64,000 nucleotides of DNA from Escallonia rubra (taxonomy: Eukaryota; Streptophyta; Magnoliopsida; Escalloniales; Escalloniaceae). Both the position numbers and the translations under genes were made by a program. The notes beneath the pieces were generated by a model. That model did no database searches. It saw nothing but the letters and a program-made list of their open reading frames with translations, and was not told the DNA's origin. This document shows positions 35,601-47,660 of this stretch, piece by piece (the stretch's first letter is position 1; the number at the start of each line of letters is the position of its first letter). Where the stretch lies: the NCBI GenBank assembly GCA_033065855.1, contig JAVXUO010002546.1:1-64000 (forward strand), read 5' to 3'.

Positions 35601-38600
35601 TGGTGCTTAGGAAGAAATGCTGGCAAGTGATACCAACAAGAAAGAAAAGCTATTTGGGGACCTTTAGTGACCTTGGGTTGCAGATGGACCAAATACTTTA
35701 TTGAAAGTGAATGATTTGCGTCCCTCTTTTCCATATTTTGAAGGAGTGGTTATTTTAATGTTCCCATCGTCTATGTGACACACTGTGCTCAAGCGATTTG
35801 GTTGTCCAGGCAAAAAGGGTCGCACTCTGCAGTACACCCTGATACTTCCTATTTAAACACGTACAATTTACCACGATGTTAGCAAGTATCATTATTATGT
35901 GGCATCTCAATCTTATTTCTGTTAAGCCACTGGTGTGTTACCTTTGAGGTCTTGCACTTGATTATACAATCTGCGGTTTTCCTCTAGAACTTTTTGGTAT
36001 CCTGAAGCAGCATGAGCTAGCCCATGCAGGTGTTTACCTGGTAAAACAAGGGCAGGTATTTAATGACCAATGCCTATTTGTGATCTCCATGACATGCAAC
36101 AATGGATAGGGAAAGTGTACCTAAGATGTTGACCTCCTCTTGATACTTCATTTGCAGAAACTGCATACCCGCTCTTGTAGTAGAGAGAGTATTTTTCAGG
36201 TCCTACACAATACCAATATCAATTAGTTAATAATACCTACATAGTACCATGAAAGTCATGCCGTACTCCAATACATCCACAAAGTACCTGTAAATGCATT
36301 TGATGCTGTTCAGCCAGCATCTGCTGCTTCAAAACCTGGTCTTTTAATCCCTCACCGCGTATATCCTTTGTACTGTCACATTTCTCATTAACCAGCTTTG
36401 AGGTTGTTCTGTCTTCTATCTAAACCATTGCATCAATGGAGGGTTAAATCATCCTAAATGCACTAACAATTTAAACAAGTCAAATCACATGATGGAAAGT
36501 AGGCAAAATTAGCTGAACTCGAAAACATTCAAATTTCTCGAGGGAACAAACCACACCTCTATTTCCCCTGAACAAGATCCTGGGAGAGATTCCTTAGAAG
36601 TAGAAGCATCCATATCTTTCATAGTTGTTTCCATCTGTCATATTACCAAAAATATGTCAACCATAATGAAGAGTTCCGTAAGAAAACTTTTAGGACATAT
36701 CGGCTGAAGGAACTTCTACTGCACGACAAGACAATCAGTTGGTGCCTAAGTTGGGCAAAATAGAACAGAGTAATAAACATAATCAGCATAAGGAAAAGCG
36801 GCCTTCCATGGCAGCACTTATATCGATTAATTTACAGAAAACATGACATTGTACTGAAAATGAATCTACGTACCTGCTCATGTTGACTTTCCAAGCGACG
36901 CTCAAATTCCTCCATAACTTTGCTTAACATATTCTCCACAATCTGTAAATTGAATGAGCAATTTCTTTCAACCAAAAAGATGAGCAACAAAAGGGAACCT
37001 GCGCATCTATTAACATTAAGAAGGAGCTGTCATCCTCTGCCAATGCAACCAACATCTGACCCCAAAGAATTCTACAGACATTATCCAGGATCATGAGAAA
37101 AAAGTTTCACCCAACTTGAATCAGCTAGAGCCCAATATGATGTTTTAACTTACACAGCAAGTCAGAGGGGAACTTACAATGGGAATGTCTTCTTGCTTCT
37201 TCTCAGAAAGGAGTTCACGAACAAGCATATGCAAAGGGTGAGAATTACCCTGAAAAGTAGGGCAAAAAAATAATTCGAGTCATTCTTCTGGCTTACTAGG
37301 GGCACAAAATGTTTAAGAAAAAGCCAGCTCACCAACCGTTTCATTAAGGTCATGCCCAAGATCACCAGGCATACCATCCAGAGACTTCTCACCAACTGAT
37401 GGCATTCTTGAAAAAGAATTCATGAATGGTTCGGAGTTTTTCCGTATGAATTGTTTCCCACTTAGAGAGGGCTTCAAGTTTCCACCAAATTTCCATAATC
37501 CATGTCCACCTCCTTGTTTCCATTCATTATACAATTTCAGTGCGAGTACACAATTCACAATTCGTGAAGTTTTGCCTCCCTACATATCAGACCATTGAGA
37601 AATCATAAGTAAAGCAACGCTCAGAAAGTGGTGCTTTTAGACAAGGATTTTCCAGACTACAATAACATTTCCTTCTAGTGATCCTAAACAAACTCATCAA
37701 CATGCATACCTGTTCCAAATCAGATGCCTCAAAGGTTGGAAGTCGCATTTCCTCCACAACTACAAGGAAGTTTCTAACATTCTCGAAGTACTGGTATGCA
37801 GACAACGCTGCCCCATCAGGAATGACAATGGAATCAGAAGGCGCTTCAACTACCTAAATGCAGAATGACAAGTAGGAGCATTAACAAACAACTGAAGCAT
37901 TGACGAACAACTTGAGCTTTCTCAAACAATGCTTAAGGATAAAATCCAAGGGACATATGAACCCTACTTTTGGCACAGCCCCAGGTTGAACCTTGTTTAG
38001 AACACTACATAAAATTCTTCCACTTCGTAACCCAAGCCTGAATTCTTCTTCTGAAGGCTCAGCCGGCAAATCCTTTCCCCCAACGACTCCAACTGTCTGT
38101 CTTAGCCACCCGGCTGCTTCATATCTTCTTAAAGCTGTAAATCAACACTCTAATCATTAATTCTTCCAAATTAAATCAAGCCCTAAAAAGTCCCAAATTT
38201 GGCCTGCCATAATTGGGAAATGGCACATTTCACCAAAATTTTGGTACATTACTATCTACAAACAATAATTATGTACAATTGTACTTGTTGACCAGCTTAA
38301 CAAGAACTCTGCATCTTACTGCTGCAAATTAACACCCTAATCATAAGTTATTCCAAGCAAAATCAAGCCGTAAAACCCAAATTGCAGCTACCATAGTTAG
38401 GGAACGACACATTCTGCCAATATTTTTGTAAGATACTCCTACCAGCAGAATCACATGTCTACGAATACCTTACTTGTTCACCAACTTAACAAGAATTCTA
38501 GTTCTCTGGGAGAAATTGAATACAAAACACGTAAAGATAACGAAAAGGATACACGTTTGAGCAAAATTCAATATTGCTCCCATTGTATGAATCAAAACCC

Positions 38601-38786
38601 ACAAACTAGAGATAAAGCATTATCACTAACACAACATTCCAAAGGGTTCAAGAAAGAAAAAACCATACAAGCCTCCTCAGCCTTTCTTGACGCCAAATCG
38701 ACATCGCTCAACCGCTTCCCGTGCTGCTGAAGAACATCTTCCACCATAGATGCCACAGAAAACTGCAAAATTCCCTCCGTCCCCAT
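32674..38786 (-). CDS. KIN14I: Kinesin-14 with calponin-homology domain, 19 coding exons, 1023 aa (KIN-14I-like)
   Basis: Minus-end-type microtubule motor. Exons: 38786-38669, 38134-37968, 37853-37710, 37579-37337, 37249-37178, 36942-36874, 36634-36557, 36419-36288, 36202-36121, 36037-35942, 35848-35672, 35566-35460, 35366-35188, 35100-34939, 34611-34358, 34272-34109, 33909-33718, 33495-32978, 32791-32674; 3072 nt, in frame. Residues about 43-165 form the CH domain ([31 protein letters not shown]). A coiled-coil/neck stretch (about 345-400) precedes the motor (401-745), with P-loop GQTGSGKT (485-492), switch [10 protein letters not shown] and switch II DLAGSER; a Ser/Pro-rich tail ends at 1023. 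Order and sequence match Arabidopsis At2g47500 (983 aa). Start chosen at [10 protein letters not shown], as in the family; an upstream in-frame ATG would add eight residues. Intron 13 is a U12-type AT-AC intron. Intact as read. Confidence 0.95.
35101..35187 (-). other. U12-type AT-AC intron (87 bp) in the kinesin motor region
   Basis: On the minus strand the exon ends GGTTCCAACAGAAG and the intron begins ATATCCTTTA, a perfect match to the minor-spliceosome 5' site (RTATCCTTT). It ends CCGACCAC, an AC acceptor. Eleven or so bases upstream lies TTCTTAAC (35118-35111), close to the U12 branch site TTCCTTAAC. Only this AT-AC splice gives the family sequence [16 protein letters not shown] alternatives would lose or shift the frame here. 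Confidence 0.9.
38134..38515. repeat. Tandem duplication (about 188 bp) in kinesin intron 1, includes the splice acceptor region
   Basis: The block starting gctgtaaatcaacactctaa at 38134 recurs at 38321 (gctgcaaattaacaccctaa). cttgttgaccagcttaacaa at 38284 recurs at 38473 (cttgttcaccaacttaacaa). The first copy starts exactly at the exon 2 acceptor on the minus strand (gatttacag|c), and the second copy carries the corresponding aatttgcag|c. Confidence 0.8.
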
Positions 38787-39355
38787 TACCACGACAAAAA
38801 ATCCGACCACCGTTTGAACAATTCAATTATCTTCAAATCCCCAACATTAATCTCTATCCAAACAAACTCTTTCTACAATTGCAACCAATGCATGATGTGG
38901 GTATATATCTATACACAACAAGAGGGGTAAGGGTTTTGAAGGGAAAGATCCGTGGGGAATGTGGAAACAGAAAAGGGAAGATAGAGAGAGGAGAGAGATA
39001 AAAAAAGAAAATGGGCTTTCTTTTGTTATCAATTCTGTTTATGAGTGTTTTCTTTTTCTTAGGCTCTCTCCTCTGCCATGGCAATGGATTTGTGGTCTCT
39101 TCTGTATTTTATCTTTGTGTTGAAGCTTTCCTTCTTCCTTTTTTTTTCTCTCTGTGTATCGCTTTCTCAGGGACAGGGGAAACTACTTTCCCCGAAGCTC
39201 GTTCCGAGCCGGGAGGTTCGGATCCTGGCGGTTTATATTTTTCCGAAAGCGGAAAATTGAAGTGGCTGATCGTGGCTGGATCACTCGCTCTCTCTATTTT
39301 TCCGGAATTGCCCTTTGATTTACCTGGAAGAGGAATTTTTGCAAGCCGAGAAGGC
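38787..39355 (-). promoter_or_regulatory. 5' leader and proximal promoter region of the kinesin gene
   Basis: Between the kinesin ATG and the hAT MITE lie about 570 bp. A CT-rich stretch on the minus strand (about 39010-38950, complement of ggaagatagagagaggagag) is typical of a plant 5' UTR. I cannot place the transcription start or a certain TATA box. Confidence 0.4.
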
Positions 39356-39932
39356 TAGGGGTGCAACTTGGGGGGTTAGTTGGCTTGAGTTTGTTGCCGA
39401 CCTAAGAAAGTTCATGTACTTTTAACCCGACAAACTTTAAAAAAGTCAAGAAAAAATTGAATTAATTGCATTGATTTGTGGGTTGTGGCGGCGGTCGGTT
39501 GCTAGCATGGGTGGCTGCAGGCGGCAATCGTCGGCTAGCATGGGTGGCTATAGGCAACAGCCGACAGAGGCTACTATGGTGACTGTCAGCCAAAGTTGTG
39601 GCGGCGACTGGCTGTGTTGGAGACTTACGATGGTATGCTGATTGTGGTGGTGGCTACTGGTGGTTCCCGACGACCACAAATGGCGTCGGACTGCTGTACA
39701 ACGACAGGTGGTGGTGGCTGATGATGGTTCCTATTTCTGAAAGTTACAAACAAAATATAAATTTTGGACTTAAATGAATTTCAAAAGCTCAATCCAAGGT
39801 AACCCGCGACAACATGGGCTTAACCTATCGTAACGCATTTTATAATCAAGTGGATTGAGTTGGTTAAAATTTCATATTTTCTTGAGTTGGGTTGGTTAAA
39901 CCGATAAAAATTCAACCCAATTTGTAACCCTA
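39356..39932. mobile_element. Short non-autonomous hAT element upstream of the kinesin gene
   Basis: Ends TAGGGGTGCAACTTGG and ...TTTGTAACCCTA are inverted and resemble those of the hAT in the F-box gene, as do the subterminal gggttggtt/aacccaa motifs. Flanking 8-mers gagaaggc and gctgaggc agree at five of eight positions, a plausible aged target duplication. The interior contains a local gctagcatgggtggct repeat (about 39501-39551). 577 bp, no coding frame. Confidence 0.65.
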
Positions 39933-42900
39933 GCTGAGGCCTTATCAGGTAATGATTGGGTCAATCATGGGATTGTCACTTAAGCAAAGGTACAATTGCA
40001 AGTAATTTGAGGTGACTTTAGGTATAGACAACGTTTTGCACGCGATATGGCATTTTGCTTGAGGAGATGAAGCTGTCCTATATAAGATTTTCTCTTCATT
40101 GCGGAATAGGAAATACCAGTTTTATTTTCTGTGATTGCATTACATTCCAAAGATACTAATCTCTATGATCTACAACTTTTATTACCTTAAAAAACCTCTT
40201 ACCAAAACACAACTATATTTCTTCATCTCAATCGAGAAGAAAATTGCAGTTTCAACGCTAAAATGAATCAAATAGTTCTTTCATGTCTCACGTGAATGGG
40301 TCAGTTTGAGGTGGTCTAATTCAATATTGAGCTTATTCATCAATCCCCTGTCAAAATCTAGGTAATATGCCGCACGCATCAAAGGAAAGCGTTTTGCTTC
40401 TATGGCGTTATGGTTAATATACTGGTTAAACTATTAATCAAAAATAAGTTGTGACAATAGTAACGTGCAGTCTCATTATGAAAGATCAACTCTCTTAGAT
40501 TCACCTACATAATATTCCAAGGCATTTTAAGACACTGATCTACTAACAACTTCATTTCCCATGTAGAGAAAATACATCCTAGAGCTCTCAAATCGTCTTC
40601 TATCTACGCCAAAAGTTTTGGAAACTTGTTGAATCTCTAATTAGCATGAACTTTTATTTCACGGGTAAGATGATAAGATCGATTTAAGCCCGCAAAATAT
40701 ACAGAAGAATTTCAATGGTGACCAAATGCATCCCCTCCCTCCCTTTCAAGCTTTAATGATAATGGAGATGCTGTGGAGTCATTGCAGAATGACCAGTCCA
40801 TTGGAGACATCATATTGTGGAGAACTCATGTTCCTTCCAAAGGAGTTTCCATATTTGCACATTCCAGATAACCAAAAGGTGAAATCAGGCAAGGGACCTT
40901 CCACTTTTGTACATACCGGATAACCATGATTCTTTAAGGTAGCCACCCACCTGGCTCTGGCCGGGAGCATAGGAGTACAACATTTGAAAGGAAGAAAGAG
41001 AAGGAATTAGAAACAAAAGAAAAAGTAGAGCCTGCTGTACAGGCAAAAGCAGAATATGATCACCTTATCTTCTTCATACCTCTAGCCACTAAGACAACAT
41101 CTTTGGAGCACATGATATGTGTGATCAGCCCATTATATGGCCAACTAATATCAACATGTATGTGCACCTTATCCTTCTATTGTCTGTTAAAGAAATGACA
41201 CTGTTTTATTCTCTAAGTTTTGGAGCTTGCCCCTTGCTCATTAGTCTTTGTAAATTCATAGTATGGGGAAACTTGTTACAGAGCAAATGGAGAAGGTAAT
41301 GGAAGTTTGCAACTTTGTGACTACAAACATGTTTAATGTTTTATCTTTTGGAGACATCAGGAGAGTGCGTTTCTTTTACTTGTTAGATCCATTTTGATTA
41401 TTTTGTTCGCATGAAATTTTGAGATCCAAATCTTCTAAGGTAGTGATGACCACAAGGTGTCAAATTGTTCAGGCAACCTGCTATTCGGCCACAACAGTTG
41501 CCAAGCCTGACATTGCGCTAAGCCATTGATTCCCCACTCCCCCCACCCCAACCCCGAAAAAGAAGAGAAAACAAAGTAAAATAAAAAAAAAATAGTTGTT
41601 ACAGAGTTTAACGAATATTTAACCATCATGTCACTTACGTAATTGAACAACGTTAAATCGCGGACAGTTTAGAGAGTATTTTGGTCATTTAAAAGTTCAA
41701 GAACGGTACATGAAATAATCCTCTTCTCTTTTGCGACCTGCTGATTGCACATTTCCATGCGAAAAACTCGATTAAAGCCACAATTTCTAAGACTAGTGAT
41801 CAAGGAGAGGCTGAGAGGGTGTTCACTAAAATGTATACCAGCAGGGTCTTTATTGTCAATTTCTTATAAGGACTCCCGTCCCCAACGTTCAAATATATTC
41901 AAACTGTTGGTTCGGATCCGAACCTGATGGAAACGTGGTTAAGTTGCTGGGACCCACTTTGCCGGCAGCCGGCGGGAGTTCACCCTTCCCCCAACAATGG
42001 GACCCATTTTCCCGGCGGTAATCCCGCCAAAAATAAAAAGCACACTTCATGTTCTTTTTAATGGCAGAACTTGATAATAAAGACTCCTAAATAAATGGTT
42101 TAGAAAATGTGACTACTTTCAAAAAGAATTCTAAATAAAATGAAATAAAAAAACTTGACATTTTTGGTTTTTCTTCCTCACGAGAAATCGTTTCATTATG
42201 CTCAAATTTGCCATTGACGGTATTTCGAGTTCAGATAAAAATAATAAAATTTGTTGTTAAGTCAAATATTCACGGATAATAATTGACTTCTTTCATGGTC
42301 AATATTAAAGACACATAAAACTAGAAAAGGACCAAAATAGGCATATGCTTGGTTGCATGTCTGAATTGTAGGAGTTGTTGACAATTTGGAATTGTGATGA
42401 CACATTATTTCACCTAAATGAAAATTTGGTAAAAGTCCAATGATTTTCACACTAACCCAATTCAAAGCTCAAACCCCTCAACCCCCACATTAAAAAAAAT
42501 AAAATTAAAAAACCCAAAGATAGTCACCGGACACCTATCCAGCTACAGAGCGAGACGGCCCTCGTTAAGACGATTCAGTTTGGGTTCGCGTTTCGGGCCA
42601 ATTCCGTTTTTTATAGGAAATAAAATTTAATCCTTGTTAATTCTTTTCCCCTTCGTGATAATGTTTTCGCCCTTAAAAATTTAAAAGCATGGAAGTTCCT
42701 AAAAATTGGATGAAGTTATCCCAACATGCCACATGAAAGTGGCCGATATCTTGTCAAAAGGCAGGGGAACACTAATGTGTGTCCCATGTTTAGGTAGTGA
42801 AAACCCTTGCATCTCACCTTCCAGAATTGGCAACCTGTGACTGGATTAGGCCAAGTAGGCTTGTTAAGTCTGAGTATGTGTATGTCCATGTCTGAAGGTT

Positions 42901-45900
42901 GGGACGCATCTTTTATGGTAACTGCATTGACAAGCAAAAGCTTGTGTTCCTCTACCAAGAACTGGAAACTGACTCTTGATTGGGATGGGCACTAACTATG
43001 AACTCCAAAATTAATTTTGAAGAAAATAATACAGATGAAGAAACATATGAGAAACAAGCAATTAAGAAATAGTTTGGACACCATTGAGAATCTTGATGAG
43101 TGACATCTTTTGGTAACCTCTTCTTCGTCCATTAAAAAGAGACCATACTTTCATGGGAGCTAATAAAATGACAGCACAACGTGATTTGGGCGTCCGTGTT
43201 GTCGAGATTGGCTATTTTATTTAAGTGAACTTCATTGACCGCCACATTATGGAGCGAACGTCTGTCCCATTATGGGTCAGACGGTGATTTACCGTTGGTG
43301 CGGACGTCCGCCCCATAATGAGGCAAACGAGGAAGAGATTTAAGAAAAAAGTGATATGGTCCATCATTCTGCGATAGATGAACGGTCAGATCGTGCTGCT
43401 AAGTTGAGAACAGTGGCAAGGGATCAGCTCCCTACTATCATTTATTCACCTAGTTCTTGGGATTTATTCTTAACTTGCATCAATGTAGTGAAGGGTAGGC
43501 ATGGAATTACGAAAGATTTCATAAATCGAGAACTATGGATCGTATATGGTTTATCCGAAAAATAGATTTTGTCACCGTAGTTTCATTAGCGTCGGACCAA
43601 ATTGGCTTTGGTTTTTCAAATGCAAGTACGAATAAAAATAAGACAAACTGAAGCTGACTTCGAAGCATGCAGTAAATGTAATAAGCATAACAACTACTAT
43701 TGTGAGAGAAGCAACCTTCCACTCCCTGATTTGCCAACAAGCTACTAATGACAATTACACGAAAGAGAAGTAGGCTGTTGCTTTATAAGCTTGGTTTTGA
43801 AGGTAATGACCAAGCTTGGCTTGATAATTACTCCCTAATGATCGTTCCTCGGTTGGACAATCTTCAAACCTTGCTCATAATCCAGTGTTTACCACAAAAA
43901 GCCAATTAGCGGGGTATATCAGCAACCGGAGTGCACTGATAAAGCATTATGTTGAAACTTCTTAAGGTCTGAAGTTAGACAATCTCAACTAAGTCCAGCT
44001 TTTTGATCTTCCTAACATGTAAAGACACCAAACTTTAAGAAACTAGCAGTAGAAGTGTCAAAAAGCCATATTAGAAATGCACCAACTTTTCTTTTTCCAT
44101 TAAAATTTTTGGCTGAAACAATCATGATCGACCAAATAATATCAAAGTTCCATCACTAGTTTAATTTGTGCTTTCCCAGCACAACATCCGTGGCCGAATC
44201 CAATCCTGACATTATAATCGAAAAAGCTCTAAGCACACTTACCACTCTCATGACTTGTCAAATTAGAGATTTCAGTCTCCTTTAAATAGATGCTGAATTT
44301 GGGGTGGGGGTGAGGCGCTTGAGCTTGAGTATGGGGATGTTTTTCTTTTAGGGGCAAAGGTCCCATGTATGAAGGGATAATGACTATCTTTATATCAACT
44401 ATTCCTCAAGAAAAAAGTTTGATTTATAATAAACTAGGATGGTCCCCTGATATGGTTATGATGTAATAAGCTGCTAGAATTATTCAAGCACCTATTGACA
44501 TATGGTTGTCATAGGCATCTCCAAAGTCATTGAACTGGACTACTCAACAGCCCCAAAACCATATGTGCTAGAAAAGGGGAATGATGATGAGTTGTTTTTA
44601 GCAGAAAGGCAATCCACACTAGATTAGATCACATGCATCTCCTTCCTTTATATACACAATGAAGGTATACATGTTTGTATAATCATGGACTGCAAGTGTA
44701 CAAGCCTAGGGCTAGTCCTAGCTATAAGAAAGCTGTGTATTATGTGATAAAAGGACAGGCTGTGCTTGCATGTAAGTTGCAATGCAACTTTAGTTTTAGT
44801 TCTTCTGTAATGATGAGCTACAAATGTGAGGCAAAGCTTTAACAATACTTGGTAAAACTCATTACACAATCCATTACTAGTACTGGAAAAGGTTGCTAAA
44901 TCCAACAAAAGATACAGGGGAGGATGCAAAATATGTTTCCAAGTACACCAATTGGGATGCCAGAGGCCTTTGAAATCATACCTTAGGCTAAAGTCAACCC
45001 GTTTTTGAAGTACCTTGAATGCATGGTTCCTGATAGACGAAGCTTTATGCATTGAAATGAAAACTACATCTTAAGCAACCCGAGAAAAAAATGAAGTTGA
45101 AAGAGGCAAGGCAAAACTTCAAGCAACCAGGAAAACGAATGCTACTACAGTTCAGCATACGAGGACCTTTCTTTCAATCTCCATATATTTGAGTGGTAAT
45201 AATATCGAGTAAGCAGCCATGCAGCATGCTTCAAAAACTAAGCATTGGAAGTACTTCTCCAAAACTGCGGAGTTCGATGACAATACTCAACAACCAGACA
45301 TTATTATAACTAGACCGTTGATTATACAAGGGCGTCTTACTATACCTTGACATAGTACATCGAATAATGGCTCTCCCTGACACTTGGCATGTACTGAAAT
45401 GTTTTAAGGTTTAGACAAACTGGCTTCTCTTCGTTTATCAAGTGCAGAAGAATCACAGAAAAGAAGACATTGAACTCTTTTCTTAGGTTCATAACCAATA
45501 CTTACCGAGACCTTATATGTAACTGGTTGAGACAATTTTACCACTGAGAATGTAGATAGCATTTAACCCACGAGCTTCAAACATAAATTCTCAGAGATAC
45601 TTACTTTTAGACCTAACTATGCATTAGAGAAGGAAGCTAGCCACAGTATTGATTAAGATCAATCTTCTACTCTTTGTTTTCCCGTCAAGGTCTAGATACT
45701 ACAAATTAACCTTTTCCTGTTCCCCGTTTTCTTCCCTTTATTTAGTTTTAAGCAAGACAAGAACAGTTTCTTCGAAGGGAAGAAAAAGCTAGCAGGTCTG
45801 CAAAAGTTTTCCATTAGCTTCTAGGATTTCCGTGTGCCAGTGAAATACCAGAGCAGTTAAAGGCAATAGCCCAGTCAGAACTTCAATGAATCAGACAAAG

Positions 45901-46535
45901 CAGGATTGATTGTGTGCACTGCATTTATATAAAATCACGTAACACCTCAAGCTCAATCCTTACTGCAGCTCATTCTTGTCACACTTCATCAAAGACATAT
46001 TCAACTCTTTTTCCTTAGAAAGGTTTAATTTTCTAGCTCTACCTTCCTCCGTGATATGCTTGCCCCCCACAGGTGAGAGTCACTGGTCCATCAACTATCA
46101 TCCTTTTTAACCTCTTTGGTAGAGTTCTTCTGTTCTTCCAACATTTGCAGACGCAGCATATGTCTAACATCTTAACTGTTTGGGCCGGCCTATTGCATCC
46201 ATATATAGGAAAAAGAAAAGGGGCATGGTTGGTGTCTTAACACATAAAGGTTCTGATTTGAACCGAGCCCAAATAGGAAAGGAGAGAACATCTTAGCTGG
46301 GGTAAAGAAATTTTTTAGATGGTAAAAGTGATAACAGCAGTATCAGGAGGATAGTTTCTATGTTAACAATATTTGATGTTACTGTTCTTGAAAACTACAA
46401 GCTAGTAGCTTGCTGCCTACAATAAGCCTTGAACTTTAAGTTTCTTTCTTCTTCTTTTTTTCCTGAATAAGTAGATTTTCAAACGTCATTTTATTTCTCT
46501 GTTCCACTTCTAGAACTGCTACTAATACAAGGATA
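39933..46535. other. 6.6 kb intergenic region, no gene recognised
   Basis: AT-rich DNA with many short frames, none with a recognisable domain or a run of coding-like composition. Local features only: a Pur/Pyr-skewed patch at 41535-41595, and an inverted cattatgg/ccataatg motif cluster at 43246-43325. A short minus-strand frame at about 46170-46095 (MLRLQMLEEQKNSTKEVKKD) could be the end of an exon but has no visible partner exons. Confidence 0.4.
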
Positions 46536-46794
46536 TAAAACCACGAGGAAACAATCCCGGTGGTCCCTGCACAATACGCGTTTTGCCACATTAGTCCCTA
46601 AACAAAAATTTTATCTATTTTAGTCCTTAAACATTACGCCGTTTGCCATATTGGTCCTTTTCTCAACTTCCGTCCAAAAATGTCCGTTTGTGGACCCCAC
46701 ACGAGGGGCACAAAGGACCTTTCCCTTCCTCTACCTGTCACCGGCCAGAAACCCTCATTTCAGGTGGGCAGAAACCAATTCCTCCCTCCAAAAA

Positions 46795-47118
46795 CACAAG
46801 GCTTCGATCGGGGCCTGTGGAGCGATACCGCCGTTGGTTGCTTTGATGATCAGTGGGTCGGTCAGAGGCAAGAAGGACTCCTTGACGACGCTTTACAAGC
46901 TTTGTTCGGCGAGAGTGAACAAGGAGAGGGCGGTGACCGCCGGTGCAGTGAGGCCGCTGGTGGCGATGGTGGAGGAGTGGGGGACCGGGCTGGCATAGAA
47001 GGCGATGGCGGTGCTGAGCAGCCTGGCCAGGATCAGGGAAGGGAAGGAGGCGATCGTGGAAGAGGGCCGTACGGCTGCATTCGTGGAGGCGATCGAGGAC
47101 GGGACGGCCAAGGGACCT
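46795..47118 (+). pseudogene. Captured ARM-repeat gene fragment 1 (At3g01400/At4g16490-like)
   Basis: One frame encodes KASIGACGAIPPLVALMISG, then SVRGKKDSLTTLYKLCSARV, NKERAVTAGAVRPLVAMVEE, an in-frame TAG at 46996-46998, and KAMAVLSSLARIREGKEAIV up to EAIEDGTAKG. This matches the armadillo repeats of a plant protein family typified by At3g01400 and At4g16490 (family typical: GTGMAEKAMVVLSSLA). The TAG stands where Glu is usual. Residues before and after belong to the element. About 108 codons of one exon were captured. Confidence 0.85.
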
Positions 47119-47414
47119 GCCGAAGCATGCCGATGTGCTTTCACTTGCGGTCCAGGGCGAGGGCCCAGTCCAGGTGCTTGGACAGGTCGGAGGCGATGCG
47201 GCGGAGGGGGAGCTCGTAGAGAGACTGGGTGGATGAGGCGAGGTGGACGGTGAAGCGGAAGAGGTGGGCGAGCTGGGTGGTCTGCTTGGCGAGCTCAGAG
47301 CAGTCGAGCTTGGAGGATTCGGTCTCCTAGGCTGATTTGATGACCCAGTCGGCGAGCAAGCAGGATCAGGAGGGAGAGCTCGTCTTGGATGGATTTTTCT
47401 TCTTCGGCGGCCAT
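47115..47414 (-). pseudogene. Captured ARM-repeat gene fragment 2 (N-terminal domain, opposite strand)
   Basis: Starting at ATG 47414, the minus strand reads MAAEEEKSIQDELSLLILL. After a frameshift it reads WVIKSA, a TAG, then ETESSKLDCSELAKQTTQLA, HLFRFTVHLASSTQSLYELP and LRRIASDLSKHLDWALALDR, followed by a TGA in place of the usual Cys, then KHIGMLRQ. This is the N-terminal region of plant ARO/ARM-repeat proteins, whose known form has CSELAKQ, LxxxxRxAxxxASxxxxLYxRPxRRI and ALxLVRKCKH. It is a second, different ARM family from the plus-strand fragment. The two meet within a few bases at about 47115. Confidence 0.8.
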
Positions 47415-47660
47415 GGCTGAGGGAGCGGCTGCTACTGCTGCTGCTGAGTGAATTGAAAGCGGAATGACCAAGAGAGGGGAAGTGTCCTTTGTGCCCCTCC
47501 ACAAACGGACATTTTTGGACGGAAGTTGAGAAAAGGACCAATATGGCAAACGGCGTAATGTTTAAGGACTAAAATAGATAAAAATTTTGTTTAGGGACTA
47601 ATGTGGCAAAACACGTATAGTACAGGGACCACCGGGGTTGTTTCCTCTAAAACCACTTTA

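Larger units (their letters stand above)
46545..47647. mobile_element. Pack-MULE, 1103 bp, with 9-bp target duplication
   Basis: Long terminal inverted repeats (46545-46717 and 47485-47647, about 165 bp and nearly identical) begin gaggaaacaa.cccggtggtc. The 9-mer TAAAACCAC flanks both sides exactly (46536-46544 and 47648-47656), the target duplication of Mutator-like elements. The interior holds no transposase but two pieces of host armadillo-repeat genes, so it is a Pack-MULE mobilised in trans. High TIR identity suggests a fairly young insertion. Confidence 0.93.

Noticed and set aside
43246-43325. Clustered cattatgg/ccataatg motifs in inverted arrangement
   Set aside because: Too short and imperfect to define a MITE, with no flanking duplication.
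44648-45052. 134-codon minus-strand frame
   Set aside because: No recognisable domain, His/Leu-rich composition expected by chance, and no splice or neighbour support.
46095-46170. Short minus-strand frame with MLRLQMLEEQKNSTKEVKKD
   Set aside because: Looks like an exon end preceded by an AG, but no other exon of a gene can be found nearby, so a gene call is not supported.
46738-47541. 267-codon minus-strand open frame
   Set aside because: It runs antisense to the captured ARM fragment and in the wrong phase of the minus-strand fragment. The Ser/Pro/Arg-rich translation is a shadow. The real homology is in other frames, with stops.
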